Positions 33,863 to 42,199 of a stretch of 64,000 bases of DNA are shown one piece after another. Source of the stretch: Anaerolineae bacterium (GTDB taxonomy: Bacteria; Chloroflexota; Anaerolineae; Aggregatilineales; Phototrophicaceae); assembly GCA_022841825.1 (NCBI GenBank), contig JALHQT010000007.1:1-64000 (forward strand). The letters run 5' to 3'. Each line of letters begins with the position of its first letter. The first letter of the stretch is position 1. The notes beneath the pieces are model-generated. The model saw only the letters and a program-made list of their open reading frames with translations. It made no database searches and was not told where the DNA came from. The position numbers and the translations under genes are program-made.

Positions 33863-34573
33863 TCCCCATGCAAGCACAACCTGTCGCAATTGCGCCGGAA
33901 CAGACCCAGGATGCAGGCGAAGAATATCTGTCGTTTCAGGAGTACCTGAAGCGCTATGACAGCGTCGAAGGAATGCGCACGGAATGGAACGCCGGAAAGG
34001 TGATGCAGTACCCTGTGAGCAATAACATCAAGCATCTGTACCTTTTCCAGTTCATCCATCTCGTCTTGCAACTGTTCCTCAGTCGTCGCAAGTTAGGACA
34101 GGTGATCCCCGCTGCTTTCCCGATGTACTACGCCGATGACAAGCCCGCCCGCGAGCCCGACCTCATGGTCATCCTCAACCCGCATCTTGACCGCATCCAG
34201 GAAACCTACCTCGATGGCGTCGCCGACATCGCCATCGAGATCATCTCGCCAGAGAGCGACGGGCGCGACCGGGGCGCGAAGTTTGTCGAATACGAGGCGG
34301 CAGGCGTGCCGGAGTATTGGCTGATCGATCCGCTGCGTCAGGACACCATCATTTATGCACTGGGCGAGGACAGACGCTACCACCGCGTCGCGCCGGATGT
34401 GCAAGGGCGCATGGTGTCGCCGCTGCTGCCCGGCTTCGCGCTCGACCCCATGCTGCTCTGGCAGGACGCGCCGCCCGACGCGATGGCGATTGTGGAGCTG
34501 GTGGGGAAGATGGGATAAGAAATCCCACCTGGCTCATCACCGCCGCAAGCGCGCGCCGGTGATGTTTCAGACG
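33793..34573. repeat. 37-bp imperfect direct repeat flanking a Uma2 gene
   Basis: Positions 33793-33829, near the end of the BatA/VWA gene, match 34537-34573, just after the Uma2 gene, at 34 of 37 bases (both begin TCACCGCCGC). The second copy would encode HHRRKRAPVMF, mirroring YHRRQRAPVVF in the VWA protein's tail. Between them lie the end of the VWA gene and the whole Uma2 gene. Confidence 0.7.
33868..34518 (+). CDS. Uma2 family protein (DUF820, PD-(D/E)XK fold)
   Basis: A 216-residue Uma2-family protein. The nuclease-like core shows REPDLMVIL (Asp), IAIEIISPES (Glu), RDRGAKFVEYEAAGVPEYW and WLIDPLRQ. It starts 5 bases after the VWA gene. The family is predicted to have endonuclease activity, but roles are not established. 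The gene at 62028 is a clear paralogue, sharing SFQEYLKRYDSVEG-like and EYEAAGVPEYWLIDP text. The third Uma2 gene at 44902 is more distant. Flanking direct repeats suggest that it arrived by insertion. Confidence 0.88.
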   Translation: MQAQPVAIAPEQTQDAGEEYLSFQEYLKRYDSVEGMRTEWNAGKVMQYPVSNNIKHLYLFQFIHLVLQLFLSRRKLGQVIPAAFPMYYADDKPAREPDLMVILNPHLDRIQETYLDGVADIAIEIISPESDGRDRGAKFVEYEAAGVPEYWLIDPLRQDTIIYALGEDRRYHRVAPDVQGRMVSPLLPGFALDPMLLWQDAPPDAMAIVELVGKMG

Positions 34574-34739
34574 GCAAGCGCCAAGCCGAGGTGAGAGGCG
34601 GCGTTTGCAGGGATGATGTCGTCTGATCGCCCGCCTACGGGCGGAGACGTGGCTCCGCCTCTAGGAGCGCGACTATGTCGGGGGCGACCCGCGTGTCATC
34701 TCGTCGTCGCCCACCCATGAAATGTCGCTGCTGACAAAG

Positions 34740-35510
34740 CTAGCTGCAGTTTGCAGGGAAGGTGGCTTGCCCATAATCTTCCGGGACATCAATTGTCGCC
34801 GCCGCAGGAATCCAGCCGCCCATTAGAAACACTTTGTACCATGTCGCGTCCTCATTCTCGCCAATCACAAACACTGTCTGGCAGCGGCGCAGCACCGCGT
34901 CCGCGTTGACCGGGTTTCCATTGGGGCTGTCCGAAATGCCGATATCGCCGATGATGAGGACGAGGTTACGGTCTTCTGGTCCGGGAAGCACCGGACCTGG
35001 AGAGCCTGGAGCGGACGCGCTGAGGAGTGGCAGTGACGCACACGCTGGGATGCTGGTAAGCGGATCAAAGGTGTAAGAGGTGAGCAGTGTTCCTGCGCGC
35101 GTGAGCGCCACCCCCGCGGGTGAGTCTGCGGATGTGCCCACTGGAGATCCAATATCATACAGCTCAAGCGTGAACGGACGGGCAGCAGGGGGGCTGTTGA
35201 AACCTGTCGCATCACTGAAGGTTGCACCGACGGCGGTCGCTCCAGCACCCCAGAAGTCATTATCTCCATAGTTTCCCGCTGCATCTCTGAGAATCACCGC
35301 GACATAGTCAAGACCGCCGCCGTCGTCGGTGGTACCATTCACTTGAATGCCGTAATTGCCAATCCCGAAAATACATCCAGAAGCCGCATTTGGCGTGAAA
35401 CTGGTGAAAACTCCGTTGGCGGCGGCAGCAGCAGGCTGTGTGTGTGTTGCTGCAAGCAGCAAAACGACGATGATCAGGAGCAGCGGGGGATTAAGACGAC
35501 GAAGGAACAT
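34740..35510 (-). CDS. Secreted protein of unknown function
   Basis: A 256-residue exported protein. The signal peptide (NPPLLLIIVVLLLAATHTQP) ends near AAAAAN. The mature part starts GVFTSFTPNAASGCIF, is beta-rich with GGGLDYVAVILRDAAG, and near the end has an SH3-like stretch (CQTVFVIGENEDATWYKVF, LMGGWIPAAATIDV). Four or more Cys could form disulphides. I do not recognise the family. The start at 35510 uses a GGAG site 8 bases upstream; an ATG at 35525 adds five residues but lacks a site. Confidence 0.75.
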   Translation of the reverse strand: MFLRRLNPPLLLIIVVLLLAATHTQPAAAAANGVFTSFTPNAASGCIFGIGNYGIQVNGTTDDGGGLDYVAVILRDAAGNYGDNDFWGAGATAVGATFSDATGFNSPPAARPFTLELYDIGSPVGTSADSPAGVALTRAGTLLTSYTFDPLTSIPACASLPLLSASAPGSPGPVLPGPEDRNLVLIIGDIGISDSPNGNPVNADAVLRRCQTVFVIGENEDATWYKVFLMGGWIPAAATIDVPEDYGQATFPANCS

Positions 35511-35653
35511 TTTAAGGGTCTCCATGTGGTTCAGGCAAAAAAAAGGTTGGCTAAAAACTCACAATAAACAGTCTACCCTTGATGCCGACACATCAGCATC
35601 GAGATTATCTCGCCGGGTGCATTCGGAAATAGGGGTGAATTTGTATTCCCTCA

Positions 35654-35787
35654 CCTGGGGTTGAAAACCCCAGGCTACTCGGTTGCGGCGGGAAGCCACC
35701 TGAAGGTGGCTCTGACCCACCGCTGGAACTCACGACAGGCTACGCATGATGACTTTCCCGGCGGGTCAGAGCGGGTTTCAACCCGCT
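35654..35787. repeat. Cluster of three short perfect hairpins
   Basis: CCTGGGGTT/AACCCCAGG (35654-35662 and 35666-35674), AGCCACCT/AGGTGGCT (35694-35701 and 35704-35711) and AGCGGGTT/AACCCGCT (35770-35777 and 35780-35787) lie in a row, with further GC-rich partial copies to about 35850. Together they fill the roughly 430-base gap before the EamA gene, in which no gene is seen. Confidence 0.7.
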
Positions 35788-35942
35788 TCCCGCCGGAACA
35801 TTGTAGCCGGGTGGCTTTCAGCCCCCGGCGAAGCGGTTCACCCCAAACTCCGAATGCACCCCTTGGCTCCACATGGTTATCCGCGCGCCTATCCCCCTCT
35901 GCTACAATGGACTCTCCTGCCTGCCCCGTTCGGAGCTTATTC

Positions 35943-36890
35943 ATGCCCCGCCCATACCCTGCGCGCTGGCTCATCATCGCCGCCTTCGCCGCCGTCTACC
36001 TCATCTGGGGATCGACTTACCTCGGTCTCCGCTTCGCCCTGGAAAGCATCCCGCCGTTCCTGATGATGGGGTCGCGCTTTGCGCTCGCGGGCGCGCTGCT
36101 CATGCTGTTCGCGCGGGCGCGCGGCGCAGCGTTTCCGCGCGGTCGCCAGTGGCTGCACGGCGGCATCGTCGGCGCGCTGCTCTTCCTCGTCAACAACGGC
36201 ATCCTGATCTGGGCGGCGCAGCATGTGCCGTCGGGTGTGCTGGCGCTCTGCGTCGCCAGCGTGGCGATGTGGTTCGCGCTGCTCGAATGGGTGTTTCTGC
36301 ATCAGCGCCCGTCGGTGGGCGTGATCGCCGGGCTGCTGCTCGGCTTTGGCGGGCTGGCGCTGCTCATCACGCCGGAGCGCATGGTCGGCGGCTCTGACCT
36401 GGGGCAGATCGCGGCGGTGCTGGTGGTCTTTGGGACGATTTCCTGGGCATCCGGCTCACTCTATTCGCGCCGCGCAGACATGCCGGTCGATCCCACCATG
36501 TCCACCGGGGTGCAGCTTCTGACAGGCGGGCTGCTGCTGGCGGGGCTTGACCTGGTCACGGGCGAATTCCAGCGCTTCCAGCTTGCGGAGGTGACGCTGC
36601 GTTCGCTCGTGTCGTGGATGTATCTGTGGAGCTTCGGATCGGTCGTCGCCTTCAGCGCCTACACGTTCCTGCTGCGCAACCGCCCGGCGACCCAGGCATC
36701 CACCTACGCCTTCATCAACCCGGTCGTCGCGCTCATCCTCGGCGCGCTGTTCGCGGGCGAGGCGCTGACGCCGCGCACGCTCGCCGCCGCCGGGATCATC
36801 GTGGCGGCGGTCGCGCTGATCATCCTGACACGCGACCGCACCACGCCTGTTACGACCGAGGTCGAAGTGGCGCAGGCGCGGCGCGGATAA
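35943..36890 (+). CDS. EamA/DMT-family transporter
   Basis: A 315-residue, ten-helix drug/metabolite transporter with two EamA halves. Recognisable stretches are LIIAAFAAVYLIWGSTYLGL in TM1, ALESIPPFLMMGSRF, and the second-half FLLRNRPATQASTYAFINPV and ALFAGEALTPRTLAAAGII. It probably exports a small metabolite; the substrate is unknown. The long open frame upstream runs through repeats, so the start is placed at 35943, after GGAG. Confidence 0.9.
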   Translation: MPRPYPARWLIIAAFAAVYLIWGSTYLGLRFALESIPPFLMMGSRFALAGALLMLFARARGAAFPRGRQWLHGGIVGALLFLVNNGILIWAAQHVPSGVLALCVASVAMWFALLEWVFLHQRPSVGVIAGLLLGFGGLALLITPERMVGGSDLGQIAAVLVVFGTISWASGSLYSRRADMPVDPTMSTGVQLLTGGLLLAGLDLVTGEFQRFQLAEVTLRSLVSWMYLWSFGSVVAFSAYTFLLRNRPATQASTYAFINPVVALILGALFAGEALTPRTLAAAGIIVAAVALIILTRDRTTPVTTEVEVAQARRG

Positions 36891-36916
36891 CGGTCGGCTT
36901 CAGCGTAAATCCGCTC

Positions 36917-37552
36917 CTACTGAGCCAGCGAGTTGGGGTTCAAGCGACTGCTCGATGGAATGGGGTCGGCGTACCCGTCCGGCAGGCTGTAGATTGCGCC
37001 CGCCAGGCGCGCACTGATCCAACCATGATACCCGTTGTAGGCATCAACCGAGTCGTTCAGCTCCATCAACGCGAGCAGTGCGACCGACAGCGTCGTATCC
37101 ATGTCGGCGACCACAGTCTGGAACTCGGCGGTTGCCAGCTCCGGTACGGCATTTGCGCCGTCCACCAGCGAATGGACATTTCGACTGAACGTGATCACGC
37201 CCTGGAACTGATTCGACGTGTTGGAATTGGCGCGCGTAAAGGTGGACAGATTCGCCGCCAGCCCGGTATAGGATCGATTTTCAGACAGGTCTAAACCCGT
37301 CTCATCGATGAACGCCACGACGCCTTCCAGGACGGGGGCAACCGCTGGCATGGCGAGATCATAGGCGACCTGCGCCGCGTCCACCCGCTCTGCGCGCGCG
37401 ATGAGCTGGCTGCGGTCGCCGGGGATCGAAATGACGATCAGCACGAGGATCGCCAGCACAGCGGCACCGATGATCTTGTTCCGAAGACTTATGCGACCCC
37501 ATAAGCTCTTCTTTTCAGCTTCCTGACCCATTGGCTTTACATACGTGGACAT
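36917..37552 (-). CDS. LemA-like membrane-anchored protein
   Basis: A 211-residue protein with one N-terminal TM helix (IIGAAVLAILVLIVISIPG) after a short basic cytoplasmic segment. A long helical extracytoplasmic part follows: RAERVDAAQVAYDLA, LAANLSTFTRANSNTSNQFQ and a C-terminal VDAYNGYHGWISARLAGAIY then SLPDGYADPIP. The last resembles the YN...YN...FPG end of LemA proteins, but the usual LemA start motif is weak, so the family call is tentative. AAAGGAG precedes the ATG. Confidence 0.65.
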   Translation of the reverse strand: MSTYVKPMGQEAEKKSLWGRISLRNKIIGAAVLAILVLIVISIPGDRSQLIARAERVDAAQVAYDLAMPAVAPVLEGVVAFIDETGLDLSENRSYTGLAANLSTFTRANSNTSNQFQGVITFSRNVHSLVDGANAVPELATAEFQTVVADMDTTLSVALLALMELNDSVDAYNGYHGWISARLAGAIYSLPDGYADPIPSSSRLNPNSLAQ

Positions 37553-38116
37553 GACCTACTCCTTTGAACCCGTAGGGGTTCGTTCAGGACGTTCGGCACT
37601 GGCTCTTATCAGAGTCGTGTTCGCCGCGTCCTCTTATCATTCCGAGGCAACGATTGAATAGGGTTGCGTTCCACGTGGTGCGCCGCTCTCCACACTTCAA
37701 TTGCCAGAAGGCAGAAGTTGTGAGAGCACGACGATAGAACCGTTCAGCAACAGATGGGGAAACACTGGATCATTAGGAGAGCGGCGCTCATGCAGCTATC
37801 CCGGATACACAGCGTGTTGCTGGTTGCTACTATGGAGCGTAGTCAAGTTTCAACGGACAGCAAGACTGCTGTTTTTACCAGATCGTGGTTGTAGCGACGC
37901 CATTCTTGGCGTCCGCCCCACAATGGGTTTAGGACTCGACCTAACTTAATTGTACACCCGAATGGGGTATCCCGGCTTGTGCAGAGTGACCAAAGCCGTG
38001 CGGTGAGCGGCGATGCCCGACCTGGGGGGGTTCGACCCTTTTCCACCCCTCTCTCCGGCAATGTGACGAGAGGGGCGGAAAACAAAACTGATGAGCAGGA
38101 TGCAGCGACTACGTCG
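37553..38116. other. Gene-free 560-base region with repeats
   Basis: I see no convincing gene. The plus-strand frame at 37701-37949 is Cys- and Arg-rich and runs through repeat sequence, so it is rejected. The region holds a small GAACCC/GGGTTC hairpin at 37567-37582, GACGCCA/TGGCGTC (37896-37902 and 37907-37913), and CCCCTCTC/GAGAGGGG (38046-38053 and 38068-38075), the latter two being copies of dispersed families. Confidence 0.55.
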
Positions 38117-39391
38117 TTAGAAGCCCGCCGCCTCGTAGGTGATGCCGGGGAAGGCGACCGCGTCCGGCGCGAGCGCGGCGGCGGCGTCAGCATCGCCCTC
38201 CAGCACATCAAGCAGGAAGGCGGTTGCAAAATGATTGGTGAGGTCGTGAACGCGCGTCACATCCCAGACCGAATCGAGGCAGAAGTTGGGCGCGTTCATC
38301 GTCCAGGCAGCGTTACACTGACCGAACAGCATATGTCCCCCGGCTGCAAAGGCGACCATTCCCTTGTGGGCGCTGCCCAGACGATCATACGTCCACTGCG
38401 CGTTGTACTCCGGGATCGCCATCGGATCGGCAGAACCGTAGAGGATCAACGTGGGTACGGTGACATTCTGCAAGCCCTCTTCGCCAAAAGTCAGCATGCC
38501 GCCAGGAGCAAGGGCTAAGATCGCATCCACGCGCGAGTCGGTGATGGGCGACCACATCGCGCCGGTCTGTGCTTCTACCCCTGCCACCTCCATCAGTCGC
38601 TGCTCTTCAGCATCAAGTGTTCCCTGGGCGATGCGTCCGCACACCGTCGAAACGATCACGCTGGCATAGATACCCTGGGCGCACCAGTCACGGAGATAAT
38701 CGAGGTCGATTTGTCCCCCAGCCATTGCCAGCGCTGTCCAACCACCCGCCGAGTAGCCGCCCAGCGCGATTTTGTCGAGGTCGATCATGCCTGCCAGAAC
38801 ACTATTCGGCGCGGTCAATGTCTCGGCGTAGTTGAGCGCAAGATGCACCTGTAAGGGACGTCGCGCTTGGCTCAGAAATACCTGGTCGGCGAAGTCCGCC
38901 TGTTCCATCGTAATCTGGTCGATCAACCGTGTTCCGACCTGATCCAGCGCGATGACGATGAAACCGCGCGATGCCAGGTGTTCGAGCAGATACAAAGTGA
39001 ACATGCGCGACGTACCCATTCCTGGCGAGAATACGACCAGCGGGTAAGGTGCGCCGTTGGTGTCGGGCGCTGCGTCCCGGAGCGCCGTTCCCTGTATAAA
39101 GTTCATCGGATCGGGCAGCACACCACCAGCGCCGTAATCATACGTTGCTGGTTCCGCCGATTCATCCGCAGCTTGAGCGGGATACCAAACGGTGATATTG
39201 AACGATTCGTCCCCATCAGGGTCGATCACGAAATCGCGGGTGCCGACCGTGTAATCCCCGCGCACGGCATACGGCGGCGCATCGGGGCGCAGCCCGACCG
39301 GATCAGGCACAGGCATATCCTGTGCCACGGCAGGCACGACGAACGCCAGTGCAGCAATAAGAATTGAAGCCAGCCACAGGTAACGTCTCAT
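38117..39391 (-). CDS. Secreted alpha/beta hydrolase (PAF-acetylhydrolase/dienelactone-like)
   Basis: A 424-residue exported hydrolase. The signal peptide (LWLASILIAALAFVVPAVAQ) is followed by a domain with FNITVWYPAQ, YPLVVFSPGMGTSRMF (oxyanion region), GFIVIALDQVGT, the nucleophile elbow GGYSAGGW, LILYGSADPMAIPE (acid) and a late AAGGHMLFG (likely catalytic His). This matches the platelet-activating-factor acetylhydrolase/chlorophyllase-like group. Substrate unknown. AAGGAG precedes the ATG, and an intrinsic terminator lies directly upstream in the leader. Confidence 0.88.
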   Translation of the reverse strand: MRRYLWLASILIAALAFVVPAVAQDMPVPDPVGLRPDAPPYAVRGDYTVGTRDFVIDPDGDESFNITVWYPAQAADESAEPATYDYGAGGVLPDPMNFIQGTALRDAAPDTNGAPYPLVVFSPGMGTSRMFTLYLLEHLASRGFIVIALDQVGTRLIDQITMEQADFADQVFLSQARRPLQVHLALNYAETLTAPNSVLAGMIDLDKIALGGYSAGGWTALAMAGGQIDLDYLRDWCAQGIYASVIVSTVCGRIAQGTLDAEEQRLMEVAGVEAQTGAMWSPITDSRVDAILALAPGGMLTFGEEGLQNVTVPTLILYGSADPMAIPEYNAQWTYDRLGSAHKGMVAFAAGGHMLFGQCNAAWTMNAPNFCLDSVWDVTRVHDLTNHFATAFLLDVLEGDADAAAALAPDAVAFPGITYEAAGF

Positions 39392-39409
39392 GATCTATAC
39401 TCCTTCCGT

Positions 39410-39447
39410 AAAACAAAAAAGGCGTTCCCCAGGGTGCGGGGAACGCC
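39410..39447 (-). terminator. Rho-independent terminator in the hydrolase leader
   Basis: On the minus strand GGCGTTCCCC (39438-39447) and GGGGAACGCC (39421-39430) form a perfect 10-bp stem with a 7-base loop, followed by TTTTTTGTTTT (39410-39420). The hydrolase ribosome binding site and ATG lie about 15-20 bases further on. No minus-strand gene ends upstream, because the next gene is divergent (39605). It therefore sits in the 5' leader of the hydrolase mRNA and may act as an attenuator. Confidence 0.7.
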
Positions 39448-39604
39448 TTCGTGAGATGCTATACTGCTAGGATGACTTGCCCTGAATCACGCGTTTGTCA
39501 CTCGCCCTCAGGGCGTCGCCGCACGACGACATAGTCTTGAGTGTAGGCTCATTTGCAGCGCCACGCCAGTGACGAACATCACAATCAACCGGAGAAACCC
39601 CCGC

Positions 39605-40174
39605 ATGGCTGACCAACCGACACTGCTCTTCGCCGACGAGGCTGCCTGGGAAACCTGGCTGGCGGAAAACTGGGACAAGTCCGATGGCGTCTGGCTGCAA
39701 TTCGCCAAAAAGGACACCGGCTACACCTCCGTCACCTATTTCCAGGCGCTCGATGTCGCCCTGTGCTACGGCTGGATCGACGGGCAGAGCCGCAAGTTTG
39801 ACGAGATCTATTATCTCCAGCGGTTCACGCCGCGCCGCGCCAAGAGCATGTGGTCGCAGATCAACCGCGAGAAGGTAGCGAAGCTGATCGCCGACGGCAG
39901 GATGCGCGAGCCAGGGCAGCGCGAAATCGACCGCGCCAAAGCCGACGGGCGTTGGGACGCGGCGTACCCGTCGCCCAGCCAGATCACGGAGCCAGACGAT
40001 CTGCTGGCGGCGCTGGAGACGAACGCGGCGGCGAAGGCGTTTTACGCCACGCTGAACAAGACCAATCGCTATGCAATTCTCATTCAGGTGACGACCGCCA
40101 AGAAGCCGGAGACGCGCGCGAACCGCATTGCAAAATTCGTCACCATGCTCGCGGAAGGCAAGAAGCTGTATTGA
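39605..40174 (+). CDS. YdeI/OmpD-associated family protein
   Basis: A 189-residue YdeI-family (DUF1801/OmdA-like) cytoplasmic protein. Family features are FADEAAWETWLAENW, GVWLQFAKKDTGYTSVTYF, ALDVALCYGWIDGQSRKFDE, YYLQRFTPRRAKSMWSQIN and ALETNAAAKAFYATLNKTNR. Relatives are linked to bacteriocin protection and envelope traits, but the molecular role is unknown. The start at 39605 follows GGAG. It is divergent from the hydrolase gene. Confidence 0.9.
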   Translation: MADQPTLLFADEAAWETWLAENWDKSDGVWLQFAKKDTGYTSVTYFQALDVALCYGWIDGQSRKFDEIYYLQRFTPRRAKSMWSQINREKVAKLIADGRMREPGQREIDRAKADGRWDAAYPSPSQITEPDDLLAALETNAAAKAFYATLNKTNRYAILIQVTTAKKPETRANRIAKFVTMLAEGKKLY

Positions 40175-40187
40175 GTGAAGCGCGCGA

Positions 40188-40206
40188 TGTGCGTAGTACG
40201 AAAGCG
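40188..40206. repeat. Degenerate GTGCG heptamer remnant
   Basis: GATGTGCGTAGTACGAAAG retains two 7-mer-like units of the GTGCG family just after the YdeI gene's stop. The opposing arm is not recognisable. Confidence 0.35.
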
Positions 40207-40240
40207 CATGGATATCTAGGGGCATGGCGTGCCATGCCCG

Positions 40241-40765
40241 CTATTTTGCCCAATCGCCCGGCAGCATTTCACCTGCGCGAATCGCCACCTTCAGGCGATT
40301 CTCGAACGGCGTCAGTGGGCACGAGTAGGCATCGTTGTAGGCGCAGTAGGGGTTATACGCCAGGTTGAAATCGATGTGGAATTTGCCGCCGGGCAGCTCC
40401 TCCGGGTCGATGTAACGCCCTGCCCCGTAGGTTTCGACATTCACGCCCGCATCGACAAACGGCAAAAACCAGCCGTGCGGCGTGTCGTAGATCGTCAGCC
40501 GCGCCTCGACGCCATCGACCATGAAGCGGAACTCGCCGTAGCGCGTGTAATGCCGCACGTCGCCCGTCGTCGTCTCGACGACGATCTCCTCCTGGTCGGC
40601 GAACGGCGTGACCTCGACGATCAGGTCGAGCGCGGGATTGGGCGGGTAGTAGCGCAGCCCGCTGAACGCCGCCTGCTGCGCATCGGTCAGCGGCGATTGC
40701 GGATGCCGCCTGAAGAAGTCGTCTTTTTGGCGGCGCTGCGCCAGCAGTTGTTCGGTCGTGAGCAT
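40241..40765 (-). CDS. DUF1684 family protein
   Basis: A 174-residue DUF1684 protein. Family text includes RQKDDFFRRHPQSPLTDAQ at the start, GLRYYPPNPALDLIVEV, GRYIDPEELPGGKFHIDFN, AYNPYCAYNDAYSCPLTPFE and NRLKVAIRAGE. The conserved Cys and Asn-Pro cluster suggests a metal or active-site region, but no function is established. Its ATG shares one base with the stop of the TPR gene upstream (TAATG), so the two are translationally coupled. Confidence 0.9.
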   Translation of the reverse strand: MLTTEQLLAQRRQKDDFFRRHPQSPLTDAQQAAFSGLRYYPPNPALDLIVEVTPFADQEEIVVETTTGDVRHYTRYGEFRFMVDGVEARLTIYDTPHGWFLPFVDAGVNVETYGAGRYIDPEELPGGKFHIDFNLAYNPYCAYNDAYSCPLTPFENRLKVAIRAGEMLPGDWAK

Positions 40766-42090
40766 TAGTTTTCTGCCACTTCCGCAGCCGACAGCTCCGC
40801 CAGGCGCGCTTCGACTTCGGTCAGCAGGTCAATGGCTTCAGCCGGCGCGTGTTTCGACTCGATCATGAAACGCAGACCGCTGATGAACGACTCCATCGGT
40901 CCCCGGCTCGGGCTGCGGCTCAGGATGTGGTTGAGATGCATCCGCGCGCGCTCGGCGTTGCCCATGCCCAGGTTGCCCGTGATCGCATCGTAGCGCGTCC
41001 ATTCGTCCATCGGGTTGGATTCGAGCCGACGCTCGGAGATGGTGACGACCGTTCTGAAGTGCTCCTGCGCCTTGCCGGTTTCGCCGCGATGCAGCAACAG
41101 GATCGCCAGATTGATCAGCGGATACGAATTATAGGGCGTGACCTTCTCCGCCTGGTCATAGCAGCGGTAGGCATCGTCGTAGCGGCGCTGGCGGCGATAA
41201 AGCGCCCCCAAGCCTGCCCAGACCGATTGATCATGGATGTCGCGCACCGCACGTTCGATATCGAGGGCGCGTAGGTAGCGACGCTCGGCATCGGCATAGT
41301 AATGGTTGCGCATGTTCAGGTCGTCAAAACGTTCGCCCTGAAGCCGCAGCGCAAATGCCAGCGCAGCTTCGGCAGGCGGGAAGACTTCGCCGTCCGGCTG
41401 GGCGATCTTGAGCAGTTCTATCGCCTTGTCGAGGTCGCGATTGATGATGTGCAGCTCGCCCAGGTAATAGGCGGCGGCGCGGTTGGTCGGGTCGGCGTTG
41501 TATGCCGCCTGGATGGTGCGTTGTGCGGATACCCAGTTCCGGTTTTCGATTTGCAGCTTGCCAAGCTGGACGAGCGTCAGCGCGTTGACGGCGTTTTCGA
41601 CGCGCTGCTGGCTGGCGCTCAGGCTGCTGGTCGCCGTTTCGCCATATTCGCGCATCCTGCCCAGCTCGTCTTCCGCTTCTTTTTCAAAAGCGACCAGCCG
41701 CGCCTGCGAGTCAGTCAATCTCGACTGCGACTCTGCGAGCATCTTCTCAAAGCGCTCGGTCGCCTTCTCCAGTTCCTCGCGCATTTCTGCTCGCAGCGAG
41801 GTCGAAGACCGCAGCCCGACGACGGCGGCAGCCGCGAGCAGCACACCCAGGATCAAGCCTGCGCCCTGCAGAAAGCCGAGCATCAGGTTGACGGTGGTCA
41901 TCGCCCTATCCGCGTCAGCGGAGATCTCGTCGGCGCGCGCCAGCACCTCCTCGGCGCTAACCGCTTCCGTTGCAGCGACAGCGGTGGCGACTGGCACGGG
42001 CGAGGGCGAGGGGGTCTCCTGCGCATAGGCATCGCGCGCTGGCAGGCTGAGGACGAGGCAGGCGGCGATCAAAACAAGGAGTGGGCGCAT
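40765..42090 (-). CDS. Membrane protein with coiled coil and TPR repeats
   Basis: A 441-residue exported or membrane protein. The signal peptide (LLVLIAACLVLSLPARDAYA) is followed by a short Pro/Ala linker and a TM helix (GAGLILGVLLAAAAVVGL). A coiled coil spans about 100-165 (EEMREELEKATERFEK-like text). Then come about five TPR units (ALTLVQLGKLQIENRNW, AAAYYLGELHIINRDLDKAI, VWAGLGALYRRQRRYDDAY, INLAILLLHRGETGKA). It probably scaffolds other proteins at the membrane. It is coupled to the DUF1684 gene. Confidence 0.85.
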   Translation of the reverse strand: MRPLLVLIAACLVLSLPARDAYAQETPSPSPVPVATAVAATEAVSAEEVLARADEISADADRAMTTVNLMLGFLQGAGLILGVLLAAAAVVGLRSSTSLRAEMREELEKATERFEKMLAESQSRLTDSQARLVAFEKEAEDELGRMREYGETATSSLSASQQRVENAVNALTLVQLGKLQIENRNWVSAQRTIQAAYNADPTNRAAAYYLGELHIINRDLDKAIELLKIAQPDGEVFPPAEAALAFALRLQGERFDDLNMRNHYYADAERRYLRALDIERAVRDIHDQSVWAGLGALYRRQRRYDDAYRCYDQAEKVTPYNSYPLINLAILLLHRGETGKAQEHFRTVVTISERRLESNPMDEWTRYDAITGNLGMGNAERARMHLNHILSRSPSRGPMESFISGLRFMIESKHAPAEAIDLLTEVEARLAELSAAEVAEN

Positions 42091-42199
42091 TTGGTTCTGC
42101 CTTTGCTGACCGGATCGCATACAATAACGGGATAAGGTTCGATTCTAATCGCCGTTGTCTTATCCTGCAACGCAGGCAGCCCCAAGAAAGGCATCCCTG

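Noticed and set aside
37701-37949. 82-codon plus-strand frame as a small gene
   Set aside because: Cys/Arg-rich composition, no ribosome binding site, and it runs through a dispersed palindrome shared with 16600-16619.
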